Positions 1 to 12,965 are shown, counted from the first letter of the stretch. The stretch is 64,000 nucleotides of DNA from Bugula neritina (GCA_964035545.1 OZ037767.1:4463680-4527679), one strand, 5' to 3'. A program made the numbers and translations. The notes: generated by a model from the letters alone, not told the origin.

Positions 1-61
1 ATGGGTATTGGCGGAGTCTAACTGTCTGTGTTATGTATTATGTTATAATCCAACTTGTTAG

Positions 62-3000
62 CTTACTGCTACTATGGAATGCCACCGGTTTTACTTTGGT
101 CTGTCTGTCTGTCTGTCTCCTGCTGCATGGTGCTTTGCCTGTTTTTAGTGAGACTTAGACGAAGTCGCGTCAAAGCTCAAAGTATTGAAAATCTGTTTGA
201 CTGTCAGTCAGCAGGCGTAGTGCAGAAGGATGAGCCCGTCTCGGCTTTTCACACTCCGCACACCAAACGCCTGTCGTCAGATATCCGTCCAGAATCTAAT
301 AAAAGCACGTTATATAATTCTGCTGTCAGTCACCATTTATCAAGTGATCACAGGAAAATAGCTGTGTCCACCACAGCACTAAATGTGTCGGGGTCGGTTG
401 GACCGCTGCGAGGTGAGAGTCAGGTTTAGCTACTATCTCACTGTATTGTGGTTTGATAACGTGGCACCCCCCCCCCTGCTACATTCATTTTAGCCGTGAA
501 TATCAGTCATCAGTGAACGTCCTTCAATGCTGTTAACAGATTCATTATCTGTTAAGAAAAAAAGAATTTTTGTTGTTGGTCATTTTACAGTTCATTCTTT
601 TCATGTAATAAAAATTAAATTAAGTTTCATTTAGTACCTGGGCCATGAACCTCCCTCCAACTTTGGGGTTTTAACATCTGATTTAGTTGAGAGTTGAAAT
701 ATTTATTTAGTGCTTGAAATATTTACCTGATAGTTTTACTTCCTGTCTAAGCATTGTGATAGGTTAGGTAACTGAGACTTTAGGAACTGCTCTGTACTAA
801 CCAATCCACTGTTGCCTTTAAACAACTAATTTCTGGTGGTGTTGTTTGTAATGAAATAAAGACTGTATATAAGACGCATCTAGCAGTCTGAAACAGAAAG
901 TAAATGATTTATAATTTCTCTAACCTATTAACAGAGGTGTCGTTAGTCATTCCAGTAGATGAGCTGTACAAGGAAAATGGTAATGTATATTGTATATGTG
1001 TAGTTGTCCACCCTTGCCCCTTGTCTGTATGCACCCTTCTATCTGTCTGTATAGCACTGCTCACTACTTTTACACTGTTATGTTTGTTTCTTTGTCTTCC
1101 CATTAACAAAGTAGTTTCTTCTTTTCAACGCATACTAACTATGATGTTTTATTCTATGCTGTGTATGAATTATGTACATGTTCAGTTTTATGTATAATTT
1201 GATATTATCATGTCACTTACCCTAATTTATACTAAACTTTAAGTATTGCTAGAAGAATTTCTAAGCTTTCATATGAATGATCTGAAACCTTGCTAGAAGG
1301 TATATCCAGGCATATGCTCTTGTCACTCAAGCTAAACTAGTCGGCTGAAATTATACCATTTCTTTTCTAAATTTTTTTTCATTTCTATTTTCCGAGCACA
1401 GTTTTTAGCTTTAGCATACTTGGTGTCATAATTCACTGTGCGTGTAACTGAAGCACTCGGTGACATCAGAAGTCTGTGTTTGCAGGCGCCAGATCTTCAG
1501 ACGACCTTCTCAGTTCACAGAATGACTCATCAGTATCCTCTCCAATGTCTTCTAACCGCTCTGATAGGATAGACAACTCCTACAAATCTAGCCAAAGTAT
1601 GTTTCCTTCAACCAATAATACAATTACTACCAAGTAATAAACATATGTATAATAATGTATAGTCATCCTTTGAGCTTAAGCAGCCTTGGTTTAATAGTTG
1701 GAGACGTTGATCTAGTGTTACAGGGAGAGGAATCAAACACCAGCAAGGTCAGGGGGGAGGAGAATCTGCCCATAGTTATTTACATGTTACATTATAAGCC
1801 CTCAAGCTATGCTGCCAACATGGTTTGAGGCAAAGTTTATGGACAGCTTAACAATTTTTACCACAATGGCTTTCACAGGGTTTGTGAGTGCAACATGAGT
1901 TTATTTAGTTTCTCTGGCGTTGTATTTAAAATAAAATGATCGGCGGTGAGTCAGTCAAATGGACGTATGCATAAAGTGGCAGTCTTTATCCTCACTTCTC
2001 GGACTAGACAGCTTATAAGCTGCCTGACTGTTCATCACTTCTTACAATCACGTTCTCTCTGTTTGGTAGAAAATGGTGGAATTTTTTTTCACCATCAGCC
2101 GCTCTCCCAGCGTTCGTCGACTGGTGAGAGACGGAGACAGATGTGGTTATACGACTACGCAGGCGACTCAGATGATGGTAAATTCTGTAGCCTGAAATCC
2201 GCTCACCCTCGTCTGCTTCTTGTGGGCTCCCTTCATAGCCACACATCTACCTGTCTTACTAATTCTCTGTACATGACAAGACAACTTGCATGATCTCCCT
2301 TAACATTGTTACCTAATGTCAACATAACCTTTACTTGTAAAAACTTTTTTTAATTTAAATTTTATCTCTCAAGAAACCAAGAATTAGTTCTGTGTAAAAC
2401 TCAGGGTTGTAGTTAAACTTTCTTCACAGGGGTTTTCTCACATTCCAGTGGATATGACTAACTGTTACTATATCGCATCATAACAACATCCTACTATATA
2501 TTATAATACATATATCCAACACATACTAGCACTCCTTCTGTTACCTGCTATGCATGATGTTCAGCTTCAGGTGTCGGTTGTTTTGTGTTGAGCTGTAGCT
2601 CTACAGGTTTAATGGGAGCAACATGGGCTAGGAATGCTATTATTCTGTCACACTTGCTAAGCAACACTTCGTACTACCACGGTTAATACTGACAAGCAGT
2701 GAATTTGTGTCTTTTCTTGTATATCTGAAGGATTTTCTTTATTTTTCTCGTTTGTATAGATGGCCGTTCCCTCCTTTCAAACAGAAGCAGTGAAGACCAG
2801 TTCCCTACCAAAGACTGTGATGATCTTTTACCTACCAAAGATGTCGGCTTTCGAAACAGCGAGTCTCTGAAATCTTCAGCCAGTAGCAACAGGTGAGTCT
2901 CATGGCTCCACCTCTTAACATCTCTCAACATCTCTCTCATCTCTACCTCTTCACATCTCAGTCTATTTCTCTCAATACCATCTCATCAGTCTGTATTTGG

Positions 3001-6000
3001 GGGTTATTGTACAAACCTGTGAAGTCATGAGTAGCAGATCTAATATTGAGTTCTACCAAAGCTTTCTAAATGAGGATGTTGAGGCAACATCTCAGACAGT
3101 ATAGGTTAGTCACGTGGATCTTAGTCTATACTTTATGAAAAGGCAAAGATTAAGCAAGAGACTTACAGTAGTATTTTGGTGATAACTTGTATAGTATCTT
3201 TAAGTATGTTGCTTTTGTGAAGCAGAAATTGTTACAATCAGCCAGCAATTTCCTATTCAGTTATTAAAGGGATGCATCTTTAGTATTTTATTATAGAATA
3301 GTCGTATTGGTTGTCTTCCTGTTGTAGCCTTTTCTACACTCCTCCATCTACGTCTACACGTCGTACTAACAGTTCCAACAGTATGATGGACAGAATACCC
3401 ACTGAAGAGCGACATTCTATAGGAGAGACTCATGCAGAAAGTGTAGACGTACCCAACTCTTCCAGATCTCGGGTACTTGCGCTATAATATGTTACTACTC
3501 CTGCTGTATATTACTTTCACTTCTAGACCTTTCTGTTATTCATATGTAATTCTTGTGTTTACCTTTACATGGCGTTGATATATAACACAAAAATTGCTGT
3601 ATTTGTTAATGTTGTATTATTGTATTATGATATGATTTTATTACATTTTGATATTATATTATTGTATTATATTATGTTATTATATATTTTCAGATCTCCC
3701 CTTCGTCAACATCTCTATCACTGTGTGGAATTAATGCTAATAACCACTCAACTAACAATTTATTACCATCGTGTATCTGTATTGTATTCCTGTATACTCA
3801 TGCTGCTTTCATTATAGACTGAGGTTTCACAACGGTTAGCAAGAGGAGATTACAGTGTTGCTTCTCCTAAACCTGACCTGGTCATGGGAACAGAGAACTC
3901 TCCTAGAGGTCTCGTGTATTATGATAATCCTCAGTCATCCAGGCATCCACCAAACAGTAAGGAGATAGTGTTGCTTGTACTTCTTTTTACTTCAGAATTG
4001 AATATTTTTATGAATACTTTACTTTTCACATCATACCGGAGAGCTCAATGTATGAAGTGTATTAGTTCGGGTATTTGACGAATGATAGAGATTAACAGCC
4101 ATTGCTTTTTCTGCAGTCTTGCTTCTATTTCTCAGTTATGTACATAAGAAAAATGGCCAAAGGCAATATGAACTGTTGGAATTGCTCTAATTTTGTACCA
4201 TTCCGAGTTATTGTGATTTCAGCTTATAAATGAAATTTTAATGCATTGAAAGATATTCAACTGAACTAATAATGTGAACGTTTTGTCGTCTTTTAAAACA
4301 TTTGACAACAAAGTGTAAAATCATGTCTTAATTCTAGTGTTTTCTTTCTGTTTATAGGTTTAATTTTACTCTTCAGAATGCAACTGTCTCCTACAAGTCC
4401 AAAATATTTTCTCTACCACGTTTTACTCTGTTCAAGCTGTTTCCATTATAATATTGAAATGTCTGATTGTTATAGTTTCAGGACCAGTCACCTCTTCACC
4501 AAAATATAGCGGGAACCACGAGTACCCGCCCCACCTCCAGACATCGAGAAGTCACCCTAGTAACATGTACGCTTCCTTAGACAGGTGAGTCAAGTTTATG
4601 GTAATGTACAGCTGCTCCGTACACAATACATGAGTTGATACAGCTCTCACCTCGGCTAGCTTGTATCTGCACAGCGGCTTCAACATCACCTTAAGTTAAC
4701 CATGACAGCTGCCACTATAGCACTGAGAGTGTAAGATCACATGACCTTGTAAAATACTATGCGGCCTTTCAAAGGTCACACGGCATCTTTTCAGTCATCT
4801 CAAAACTCGCGTGTCTGGGCCTTTGTTTTATTTAATGATTATGATAGAGATTAGCTTTTGGGTTCAGTTTGTTCAAATCCCGAAACTAAACCCAAACATT
4901 TTAAGCAAAAAAGTTTGACGTGATTGAAAAGAGTCGTCTCCTCTCAATAATCCTGAGCTTCACGTTGTGCACTTTTAATATGCTTTTTTACATTGAACTG
5001 ACAGAGCTGTACAGAGACAGAGGTAAGCTTCTTCTTTGCATGTCCACCTTTCGGTGAATAACACACACTCCTGTCTCTAATAATAATCTCCCTATTCTCC
5101 AGGTTTTTACAATAGTCTCTTCTGATTCACACCGTTTCACAATTCCTCAAAATATGTATCACTTCTTGTCATTGGGATTTCCCACTAAGACTCGAAGTTG
5201 TGCACCCTTCAACACCTCCATGTTGTCAATACTCACTAACCCGTGTTACTGAGTAGCGCTAAAAGTGTAACTGGATTTCTCAGAGTAAACTGTAGTCTCA
5301 GCTCTAAAACTTTTCATGTTGTTTAAACTATCACTGGGCTAACTTTATTAGGCAACAGGTATACGAAAGCATATTACTGTATGTTCCTGAATCTCTCACT
5401 ATTTTATACCATTTGCTGAACATAAAGTCAAGGTCATGTCTTCAAATATAATCTAAACCACAATTTCTTTGGTTTCTACCATCAATATTTACTGCTTTAA
5501 TATCTTAAAAGGTTTTAAGTTAGAAATTTAATTCTGTAAATAGAATAAAAGAACTACAGTCGTTAGGCTCATCATAGTACTTGTAATAATCTGTGCTACC
5601 ATATCACTGACTCCACATGTTTTCCATTAGACGGAGACGTAATAATACTTCCAAAACAGTCGGTAGGGGCGAGAGTGAAATGCTCTAATAAAAAGGTAAA
5701 CTTGTGCGGGTATGCTCCTCGGGCTATGCTCCCCTGGTGGGGTGCGCGCCCCTAGCTGTGCCCCCCTGGTGGGGTGTGCACCCCTGGCTATGTTTCAGCA
5801 TTTGCTGCATGCTCACCTTTTGCTTGCAATCAGCTAAACTACGAGCATAATGGGAGTTATCTCAACTTGGTGCAGTACTCGTGTAAATTAACTTTTGGGT
5901 ATGGAAAAAGCTACAATGTCTGCTAATTTTCATGTCATATCAAGTATTAACAGATGCTTTGGTCTACTCTTCCCTTATCCTAACCAGCATGGTGGTACGG

Positions 6001-6477
6001 TGTAGTCGTGGGGAGATAAGTCTATTCAGTTGTTAACCTACTTATAATAATGTATTACTATCACAGTGATGGTTGAATCCCCACATGATTTGCCAATATC
6101 CTAAGTTGGTGTATTTACCAGCACCACGTCCCTCACCTGTGTTTCTTCCTGGTCTGCTTGCCATAGAAGTGATCCTCCTGAATGATGACATGCTTTTTCT
6201 CTCACTGCAATCTGTGTGAAATCAAAACATTAACATGTGTTTTCAGAAAGAAAGTTTAGTTGAATCACATACACTGTGTGCTTGTAGCCAATTGGACAGA
6301 AAACCTAAAGAAAGGCTAGACTTCTACAAGAGGAGGGGGCCCGCTCCCCCGCCCCCTACAGGATTCTATAGTACACGCTACTCGGGTGTCAAATCTGTGC
6401 AGCCAAGTAACAATATTAGTCAAGTTGCCACGTCTGCGGAGAGCAATGCAGAGTGGCTGGAGTATGGCTGTGTGTAG
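62..6477 (+). CDS. Serine-rich tail protein, 3' part of gene (5' end outside window)
   Basis: I do not recognise this gene. In-frame exons bounded by AG/GT: 62 (or 149)-412, 1486-1596, 2760-2892, 3328-3472, 3818-3956, 4482-4584, then a terminal exon from 6288 or 6300 to the stop at 6475-6477. All junction phases agree. The product, about 290 residues here, is Ser/Thr/Asn/Arg-rich and looks disordered; near its end it has a basic-proline stretch (RRGPAPPPPTGFYSTRYSG). If the first exon begins at the acceptor at 60-61, a hydrophobic segment (LLWSVCLSVSCCMVLCLFLV) followed by RLRRSR is encoded, as in a membrane span with a cytosolic stop-transfer sequence. The alternative acceptor at 147-148 is in the same phase and omits it. 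The role is unknown; a membrane-protein cytoplasmic tail is a guess. No AATAAA lies close to the stop; the nearest is at 7239-7244. Confidence 0.6.
5631..5688 (+). other. Alternative 3'-terminal exon of the serine-rich gene
   Basis: A good acceptor (TTTTCCATTAG, ending 5630) joins in phase to the exon ending at 4584. It continues as RRRNNTSKTVGRGESEML and then stops at 5686-5688, followed at once by AATAAA-like sequence and a GC-rich minisatellite. It would give a basic C-terminus about 40 residues shorter than the proline-rich ending from 6288/6300. Transcript data would decide whether it is used. Confidence 0.4.
5700..5795 (+). repeat. GC-rich minisatellite, about 3 units
   Basis: Repeats of about 32 bp with a shared CCCCTGGTGGGGTGYGC core lie in an otherwise AT-rich intron. 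The CCCC(TGGT)GGGG core is self-complementary, so each unit could form a small hairpin. The stretch sits just after the alternative stop at 5688. Confidence 0.7.
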
Positions 6478-7381
6478 CACATCTAATGCTCTGGTAGTTG
6501 TCTGCTCTGTCACCGCTCAAAGATCTCTAAACTGATTCTGTATTATTATAGACACTAAGTTATGATTCGTCCATTTTCTACATGTTTTGCTAGTGACAGA
6601 TGTACATAAGTGTGGTTGTAGTAGATCACACTAGTTGGTCACCCGCTCCACTACTATGTCTTGCTGTCGAAATACTTATACTGACTATTGTATTGTTTTA
6701 CAAGTTTACTTTATTGGCTACAGAATTCACACTGTCTTCTGTTCACCTTATGAATTGTATTAGCTTATCATATGTGGGATTGAATCTTTTGACATGTATT
6801 TTATTTATGAATCTAGTATTACTTGGTGAGATTTTATACTGGCTAGTAAACATTATTTTTGAAGCTAGAGAGTGGGGCTCTGTTTGATATACATATATAT
6901 CTTATACTTGCCTTTTCTGTAGCAAGCTAATCAGTGGCACACCGTATTTTTGTAGAAAACTGAAGTTTTTCTAGCCTTTCTTTATTTGTGTTGGTGAAGC
7001 AAATATTGCCTTTAGTAGTTTACTCCTTGCATGTTTCTTGTGCTCAATTTCTCATCTATTCCCCACATGTCTACTGTGAATATGAATACCCTTTGCTGTA
7101 CATTCTTATTGCTATACTGTTTTTTAAGAAGATACACTAAATATATTTCTCTATCACTTATACCACTGGCATGTCTGTGTCATACACTTTCTAGAGTGTA
7201 AAGCTGCGTGTTGTTAGTTTCAGAGCATATTACAGAATAATAAAAATCAATATCAGCAGTCTTGTCTATCGAGTCATAAGGTAACCTTATTTCTACGAAT
7301 CTACGCGAGACAAGAGCTGAAAACTTGGTTTCTCTCTTAGTTTCTCGAGTTACATATTGCAACCAAGTGCTTATTAGTTCT
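6478..7381. other. Intergenic spacer between the serine-rich and PLD-like genes
   Basis: No conserved coding signal is seen. It should hold the 3' UTR of the upstream gene (AATAAA at 7239-7244) and the 5' UTR and promoter of the PLD-like gene. A short hydrophobic ORF at 6600-6887 has no splice context or family resemblance. Confidence 0.5.
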
Positions 7382-10300
7382 ATGTCCAAAATGGACGAGT
7401 CTTCGATTTGGATGATGCCTAAAGACATGCTGTCGTATGATCGTTTCAACTTGGAAGGTCATCTTTATGGGGAATCCAATGGTGTCAGACAACGGCAAAT
7501 GAAAGGCAAGTGTTCAACATGCAGTACCTACATTAGATAGAGATGGGCAAGTTTAGCTAGTTCTGTTCCTTTAGCTAACTGGTTTTGATTAGTGATACTT
7601 TGGATCCTGTTTCTCAAGAAGTATGAAAGAGTTAAATACTTCAATAGTTACCAACTTTTCCATCTAGTGTAATACGTCTGCAATCGGAGCGGCTCTGGTC
7701 TTCCAATTTCACAGTTATCCTACATGACTCTATTTTCAGGACAAATATAACATCAATCCATGCTTGAGCACACAGTATTGTAATTTCACTTCAATTTTTT
7801 AGGCATCCTTTTCCCGATGGTGATTTTAGGGACTGTTATAACGTTCATGGTGGTTGTGTTTCTTTGTAACGATCTGAACTTGAATTATGACAAAGTCACA
7901 AATAATTGTTCAGAACCTTGCAGGTAAGTTACTGTAGTCTGAGTTTTATTGAGACTATCTTGTGACAGGTAAGCAACTGTAGTCCGAGTTTTACAAGGTG
8001 TGAATAGTAAATTTTCGGGGAAGCTGTGCAAGGAGGTTTATTTCAAATAGTGTTTTTCTAACAGATATGTGTTAAGTGAGCAAGTGTAAGTTTTGTATAA
8101 GAAATAAAGCAGTCACACTTTAATAAAATAAGCTGAACCACAAATATGAATCTAAGCTAAGCACAACTTTCAGAAACGAATGATCTTTGAACTTTGAATT
8201 ATTGGTTATGCCTGGCAACAGTTCAAAACTTGGCATTTGCTAGTTTCTGCTAATTTATATAATTTAAGGTATTCTTGTTATATGGAATTAATATTTGTTG
8301 GTTTACATGCTGTTTACACAGGCCTTTCTAAAAAAATTAACCTGCTTCGTTTAGGCGTATATGCTGTATGTTATATGGCTATTTCAAGGTCGTTATGTCA
8401 AACATGTCTTCATTTTCAGGTTCGATCTTCTCTATTCCATGAAAAACAGAAGTGATAGAGACTACATTGTATTATATGAAACAATACAAAAGGCATCCAA
8501 AACGGTGAAAATTATTTCAACTTCACCAACAGGGGATGAAGTTAGTTTCTTTTTCCTAGACATATTATTAACAAATAGGCCTACTTCATTTCAATCGTAA
8601 TGCACCCTATAATCAGATACAATTTGTTATTATTTATAGCATCTTTAATCCTCATTCTTTTAGAATGACTTATGAGCTATGACAAAGTGTAAAAAGCCAG
8701 TACTGCAAGATCTCCTAGATTGTAGTAACTTGATGGTTTATTAAATTATAATAGCTCAATACCTACTAGATCACTATTAACATACTACACTCACCTTGTA
8801 TAAGGTTAATGAAGCTAAATTTAATCCATTGTTTTGATGGATATGTAAGTTTTTATATGTTCACTTTATATTAATTGTATTCATATTTTAATAAACTCTC
8901 CTGTTTTAACACACATAGCTTTTGTTGTACAGTCTTCATGGCTGTTGGAGCTATTGGAAGAAATGTACAGTGACAACATTGACATATCCTTAGTTCTCAA
9001 TGTCAAGGACATCCATAATATGATGTGGAATCAGTTTCTAACTTCGAAAAGTAAGTGTTGATTTATTATGAAGGCTGGTGAATGGTACACTCTGTCTTTT
9101 ATTAGCTATGCTACCAAAGGTGATGATTTTTTGTGCTTTGGTGTGGGAAGCTCTGCTTGTACGTCTGGATTTAAAGCTGAAGTATTAAGTCAATAAGCTT
9201 TATGAAGCATAGAACATGTTACTAGGTTGAGCGTCTAACAGTATGTACATAAAACATTAACTTTTTCTTGTAAAGCCTGTATAACAATAATGCTATAATG
9301 TTACAAAAAAGAGCCATACCACCATCTCGTAGATGACACCTGTCAGCCAATGGTCATGACCCGTCAGCCGAGCCTGGTCAATTGACACTTAGTTTCTTGA
9401 ATACTAGTATCATACTTGGTGTAGTGGAAAGTTTTTGTTACTAAGTCAAACAACGTCACAATTTACAAGCACAGGGTAAAAACAAAAGTCTGCATTTAAA
9501 ATAAGTTTCACAGTTGACTTCTTATTTACAAATTAATTACTGGATACAATTTTTCTATTGTATAAAATTTTTTGCCAACTCAAGGATTGCCGAAGTTAAT
9601 ATTTGTATTGTTTTCAAAATAAGAGCCATATTTATCAAATAATATGAATGTTAGTGTCAACATTGAATATTTATCAGACTAGCATTTTGTATAGTTTGTG
9701 TAAAGATGTCTGTATTATATTGTCTCGTGTGGTTATAGATGCAGAAGTATACTGGTTAGATGTTCACTCTATATATTCCCAGCTGATAATCATAGATGAT
9801 GGCAGCTTTTATTTGCTGAACAGTAACAGGACTAGTCTACTCTCTGGGGTAGGCTGTCTATGTAAGAATCTGGAGTCTCATTGGGGTTCGAATACTGACT
9901 GTTAAAGCTGAGGAATTGTGTATTTATAATATTATTTTGATTACTTACTAGCGGTGAATATTATTATATATTATGAAAATTGCTGTTGAACTGTACCTGT
10001 ATTCTCGCATATTTATAATATTTTTTCTTCTATAGTTTTTCATAGATGACTATACAAAATAATTTTTGCCTTGTTTATAATTGGATTAAAAATAGTCTTT
10101 TAACATTACCTTCAAAGGCTTTGCATGCAAGCATTGCTTTAGTCATATAAGTTTTATCTAGTCGAACTTATATAAATTTGTTCTTGTGGCAAGCTGAAAA
10201 ATGTAGGCTTGAAGTTTTAAGTTACTGTTTCAACACTTGAAATATGTCTATATGATTTCTTCTTATAAAGACATACTTATTCAAAAATATTATTAGTTAA

Positions 10301-12903
10301 TTGTGATATTCAATTATTGGTTTAAATTCAAGACAAACTGCTTTAATTTGTTGATAAACAACTACTATGCTGCAGTTGCTGCTAGAGTGTAACAAAAAAC
10401 TGTTATAAGTATGGGGTGCCAAGTGGTCAAAATTTCACTCACCATTTGATCTCATATGTCCAAAATAAAGGATATTATATTATTCATTCCCATATGCTTA
10501 CAAAAGGTTTTCATAGGTCTATAATTGTCTCTCATACCCTAGAGAGATGAAATTGCATATTAAGCATAGCAGAGGAAGAATTAAGGGTAAGAAAATGAAT
10601 AACAGTAGTAGACTTGAGAGCATAAATAGCGAAGGTAAGAGAACAAATTATACACATATGAAAACTTTTTGTAAGTATATGAGGAAGAATAATGGTTAGA
10701 TGCTTTATTCTGAACATGTGAGATAAAATATAAGTGAATTTTTCACCATCAGGCATTCCATGTAGAGGTTTTAAAAACATGGAAACTAGAAGCTTGTTTT
10801 GAAAAAGTTGTAAACTTGAAAGCACTGTTGTAAATAGTCTTTTTTTTTATTCTAGAAAATTCCTCCAAGTGGTGGGCTGCTGGTTAGAGAATGTTCGTGT
10901 GTCACATCTTCAGTAACCCAGCTGTTTCAGCAACTCGTTGAAGTGGCGACAAACTCGCTTCTCTCTCTGCAGATTGAAGCGAACAACCAATGGCATTACA
11001 CCACACAACTCAGTGCAGAAAGACGGGTGAAACTCGTGACACTCGAAGGGCAGAATCGAGGGGAATTTTACTCTGTAGTCAGTAGTGACTAATACTGTAG
11101 TTAGTAGTAACTAGTATTGTAGTTGGTAGTGACTAATACTGTAATTAGTAGTGACTAATACTGTAGTTAGTAGTGACTAATACTGTAGTCAATAGTTACT
11201 AATACTGTAGTTAGTAGTAACTAATACTGTAGTTAGTAGTGACTAATACTGTAGCTAGTAGTGACTGACACTGTGATCTTTTAACTTACGTTTTTAGATA
11301 AAGCCTGCATTTGGTGCATTAAAAACAAAAGTGAAGCTGTGAGTATAAACAAGCTAATTTTAACTTTGTAGTCCGTTTCACCACATCTGAATCCCTCCAA
11401 CAAGTTGAAGGATTTGAATGCCTTGTTAGATGTGTTGAACAGCACCTGCAATAACTACTCATATATCACCTACTATGACTATAACCCAGGTGTGAGTACC
11501 ACAACAAGGAATGGCAGGTAAATAACGCAATATTATATATGTAAGTGTGTTAGTGAGTTTATTTTATATTGTTAATCAGCCTGCAGCTCATTATTTCTCA
11601 CAACTGATATGCTTTAGAGTGCTCCAACTTGCTCATAGAGCATTTGATCTCTCAAAATTATTCAAACTACTAAAATAAGTGATGCTTCCAGGGCTGTTTT
11701 GATTGAATAAAGAGCAGACAACTTCTAGCACCGTTATAATAAACATCATGTCACTCACTTATAAAGTAATTGACTGTTAGAAGTGACAGCAACTTGCAGG
11801 TATTTTATGTAATAGAAGACAGGTACATTTTAGATATTGGCCAGCTATTGAGGAAGCCTTAGCAAGAGTTCGTTATGAGACTACTACGACAGTCAAGATC
11901 TTAAACTATGGTCACATGACAGAAGAAAATCACACATTACCATGTCCCAGCCGCCAGGTTTGTTTTCTTTATTTGCTGTAAGTGGGGAAAAATCTTTGAG
12001 GTTTGAATCAATTTAATTATTTTTAATTTAAAAAAAAATGTTTCATTCTATTATTTGTCTTTGAAAGCTGATAAAACATTGAAATTGATTTTATTTAGCA
12101 AGATATGCAAACAGAGTTTGTGTTTAGCAATACTACACCAGCTCATGTCTTGTTTCAGCAGCTTCATCCGCCATTCATCACACACAGAAGTAATACAGAA
12201 GGACCTTGCTATCTTATTACAGACAATGCCTTGTATTATGGTGAGACTTAACAGTACTCCTAATTAATATATGTATGTGTACTATTGTAATACTACTTTT
12301 ATTAACTATGAAACAATTATATACAGTATAATAAAGAAACAGTTAAAATTATTATTTTATAATTTAGGTATCAATTAGAGATATAAATATGTAATATAAA
12401 ATATAAAATATAAATATAAAATAAAATATAAAATATTGCTCAGTTTACTTGCAAAAGATTTCATAATCTTATGTTGCTAAATAACACCCTTTTTAATAAT
12501 GCATCATTTCTAAATAATGTGCTGTCAATCACAGTCTTAAGTCATCTGCAGAAAATTCTAGAGCTATCTCTAATTGGCTAAGACAAACAAAGGAAGCAGT
12601 TAGCTCTTCGATGTGCAATTCTTCTGCTATCTAACTAATATGGCCTGTTGTGACTCATGATTTATAACTTGTGTTTATTTAGACATTAGTTGCTCACTAC
12701 CAATTCTCACTATTTCTCGTCCAGGTTCTTGCTACTGGACTGGAAACTATTTCACACACAGCCGGCTGTCCATCAGTGTGGTGATAACAAGAACTGAGGC
12801 TACAGAGTTAGGGATGAGTCAGAACACCTCCCATATGCATGAGTCATCAGATGCCATCTTGTGGTCTCAGTTCTTAAATCATTTTATACAAACCACAGGC
12901 TAA
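7382..12903 (+). CDS. PLD3/PLD4/PLD5-type type II membrane protein, catalytically dead
   Basis: Ten exons, all in frame: 7382-7505, 7803-7923, 8420-8540, 8933-9050, 9739-9848, 10856-11074, 11372-11491, 11823-11957, 12099-12240, 12725-12903; 462 residues (human PLD3 has 490). There is a short cytosolic N-terminus, a membrane span at about 42-63, then a lumenal domain with several N-glycosylation sequons. Family landmarks: CSEPC after the span, RECSCVTSS (PLD3 NCSC region), HFRYWPAIEEALARV (PLD3 RFWPAIDDGL) and YWTGNYF (PLD3 NWSGNYF). PLD3/4 are endolysosomal 5'-3' exonucleases that need two HxKx4(D/E) motifs. Here motif 1 reads Y174-S-Q176...D181 and motif 2 reads G391-P-C393...D398, so His and Lys are lost in both while the fold around them is kept. 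Vertebrate PLD5 is likewise an inactive paralogue. Likely a binding or regulatory pseudoenzyme; its ligand is unknown. Intron 1 is GC-AG. Confidence 0.9.
7506..7802 (+). other. GC-AG intron (intron 1 of the PLD-like gene)
   Basis: The exon ends AAATGAAAG and the intron begins GCAAGT, the usual consensus for the minor GC donor class. The acceptor TTTTTTAG ends at 7802. Only this junction keeps the frame (G+GC gives Gly), leading straight into the membrane span. No GT donor nearby fits. Confidence 0.75.
7921..8008 (+). repeat. 46-bp tandem duplication carrying a splice donor
   Basis: The end of exon 2 and the start of its intron (CAGGTAAG, then ACTGTAGTC) are followed about 46 bp later by a second similar copy with its own CAGGTAAG. 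The second donor is in the intron and would add a short extension if used. Confidence 0.65.
11071..11285 (+). repeat. 22-24 bp minisatellite overlapping a splice donor
   Basis: About nine imperfect units of the type GTAGTTAGTAGTGACTAATACT follow the end of exon 6 of the PLD-like gene. The exon 6 donor (TCT|GTAGTC) lies in the first unit, so nearly every unit repeats a donor-like CTGTAGT sequence. In the exon frame the first unit contains a stop, so downstream donors would truncate the protein. Confidence 0.85.
12385..12438 (+). repeat. AT-rich simple repeat (ATAAA/TATAAAATA type)
   Basis: Low-complexity run of TATAAAATA-like units in the last intron of the PLD-like gene. Confidence 0.7.
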
Positions 12904-12955
12904 ACCACAGGCTAAACCTGCCACTAGGGTGTGCTGCATGACCTGGTCTTCAACT

Positions 12956-12961
12956 AATAAA
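12956..12961 (+). terminator. Poly(A) signal AATAAA of the PLD-like gene
   Basis: AATAAA lies 52 bp after the stop codon at 12901-12903. A reverse-oriented SINE begins right behind it, so the 3' UTR is short or runs into the SINE. Confidence 0.55.
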
Positions 12962-12965
12962 AACT

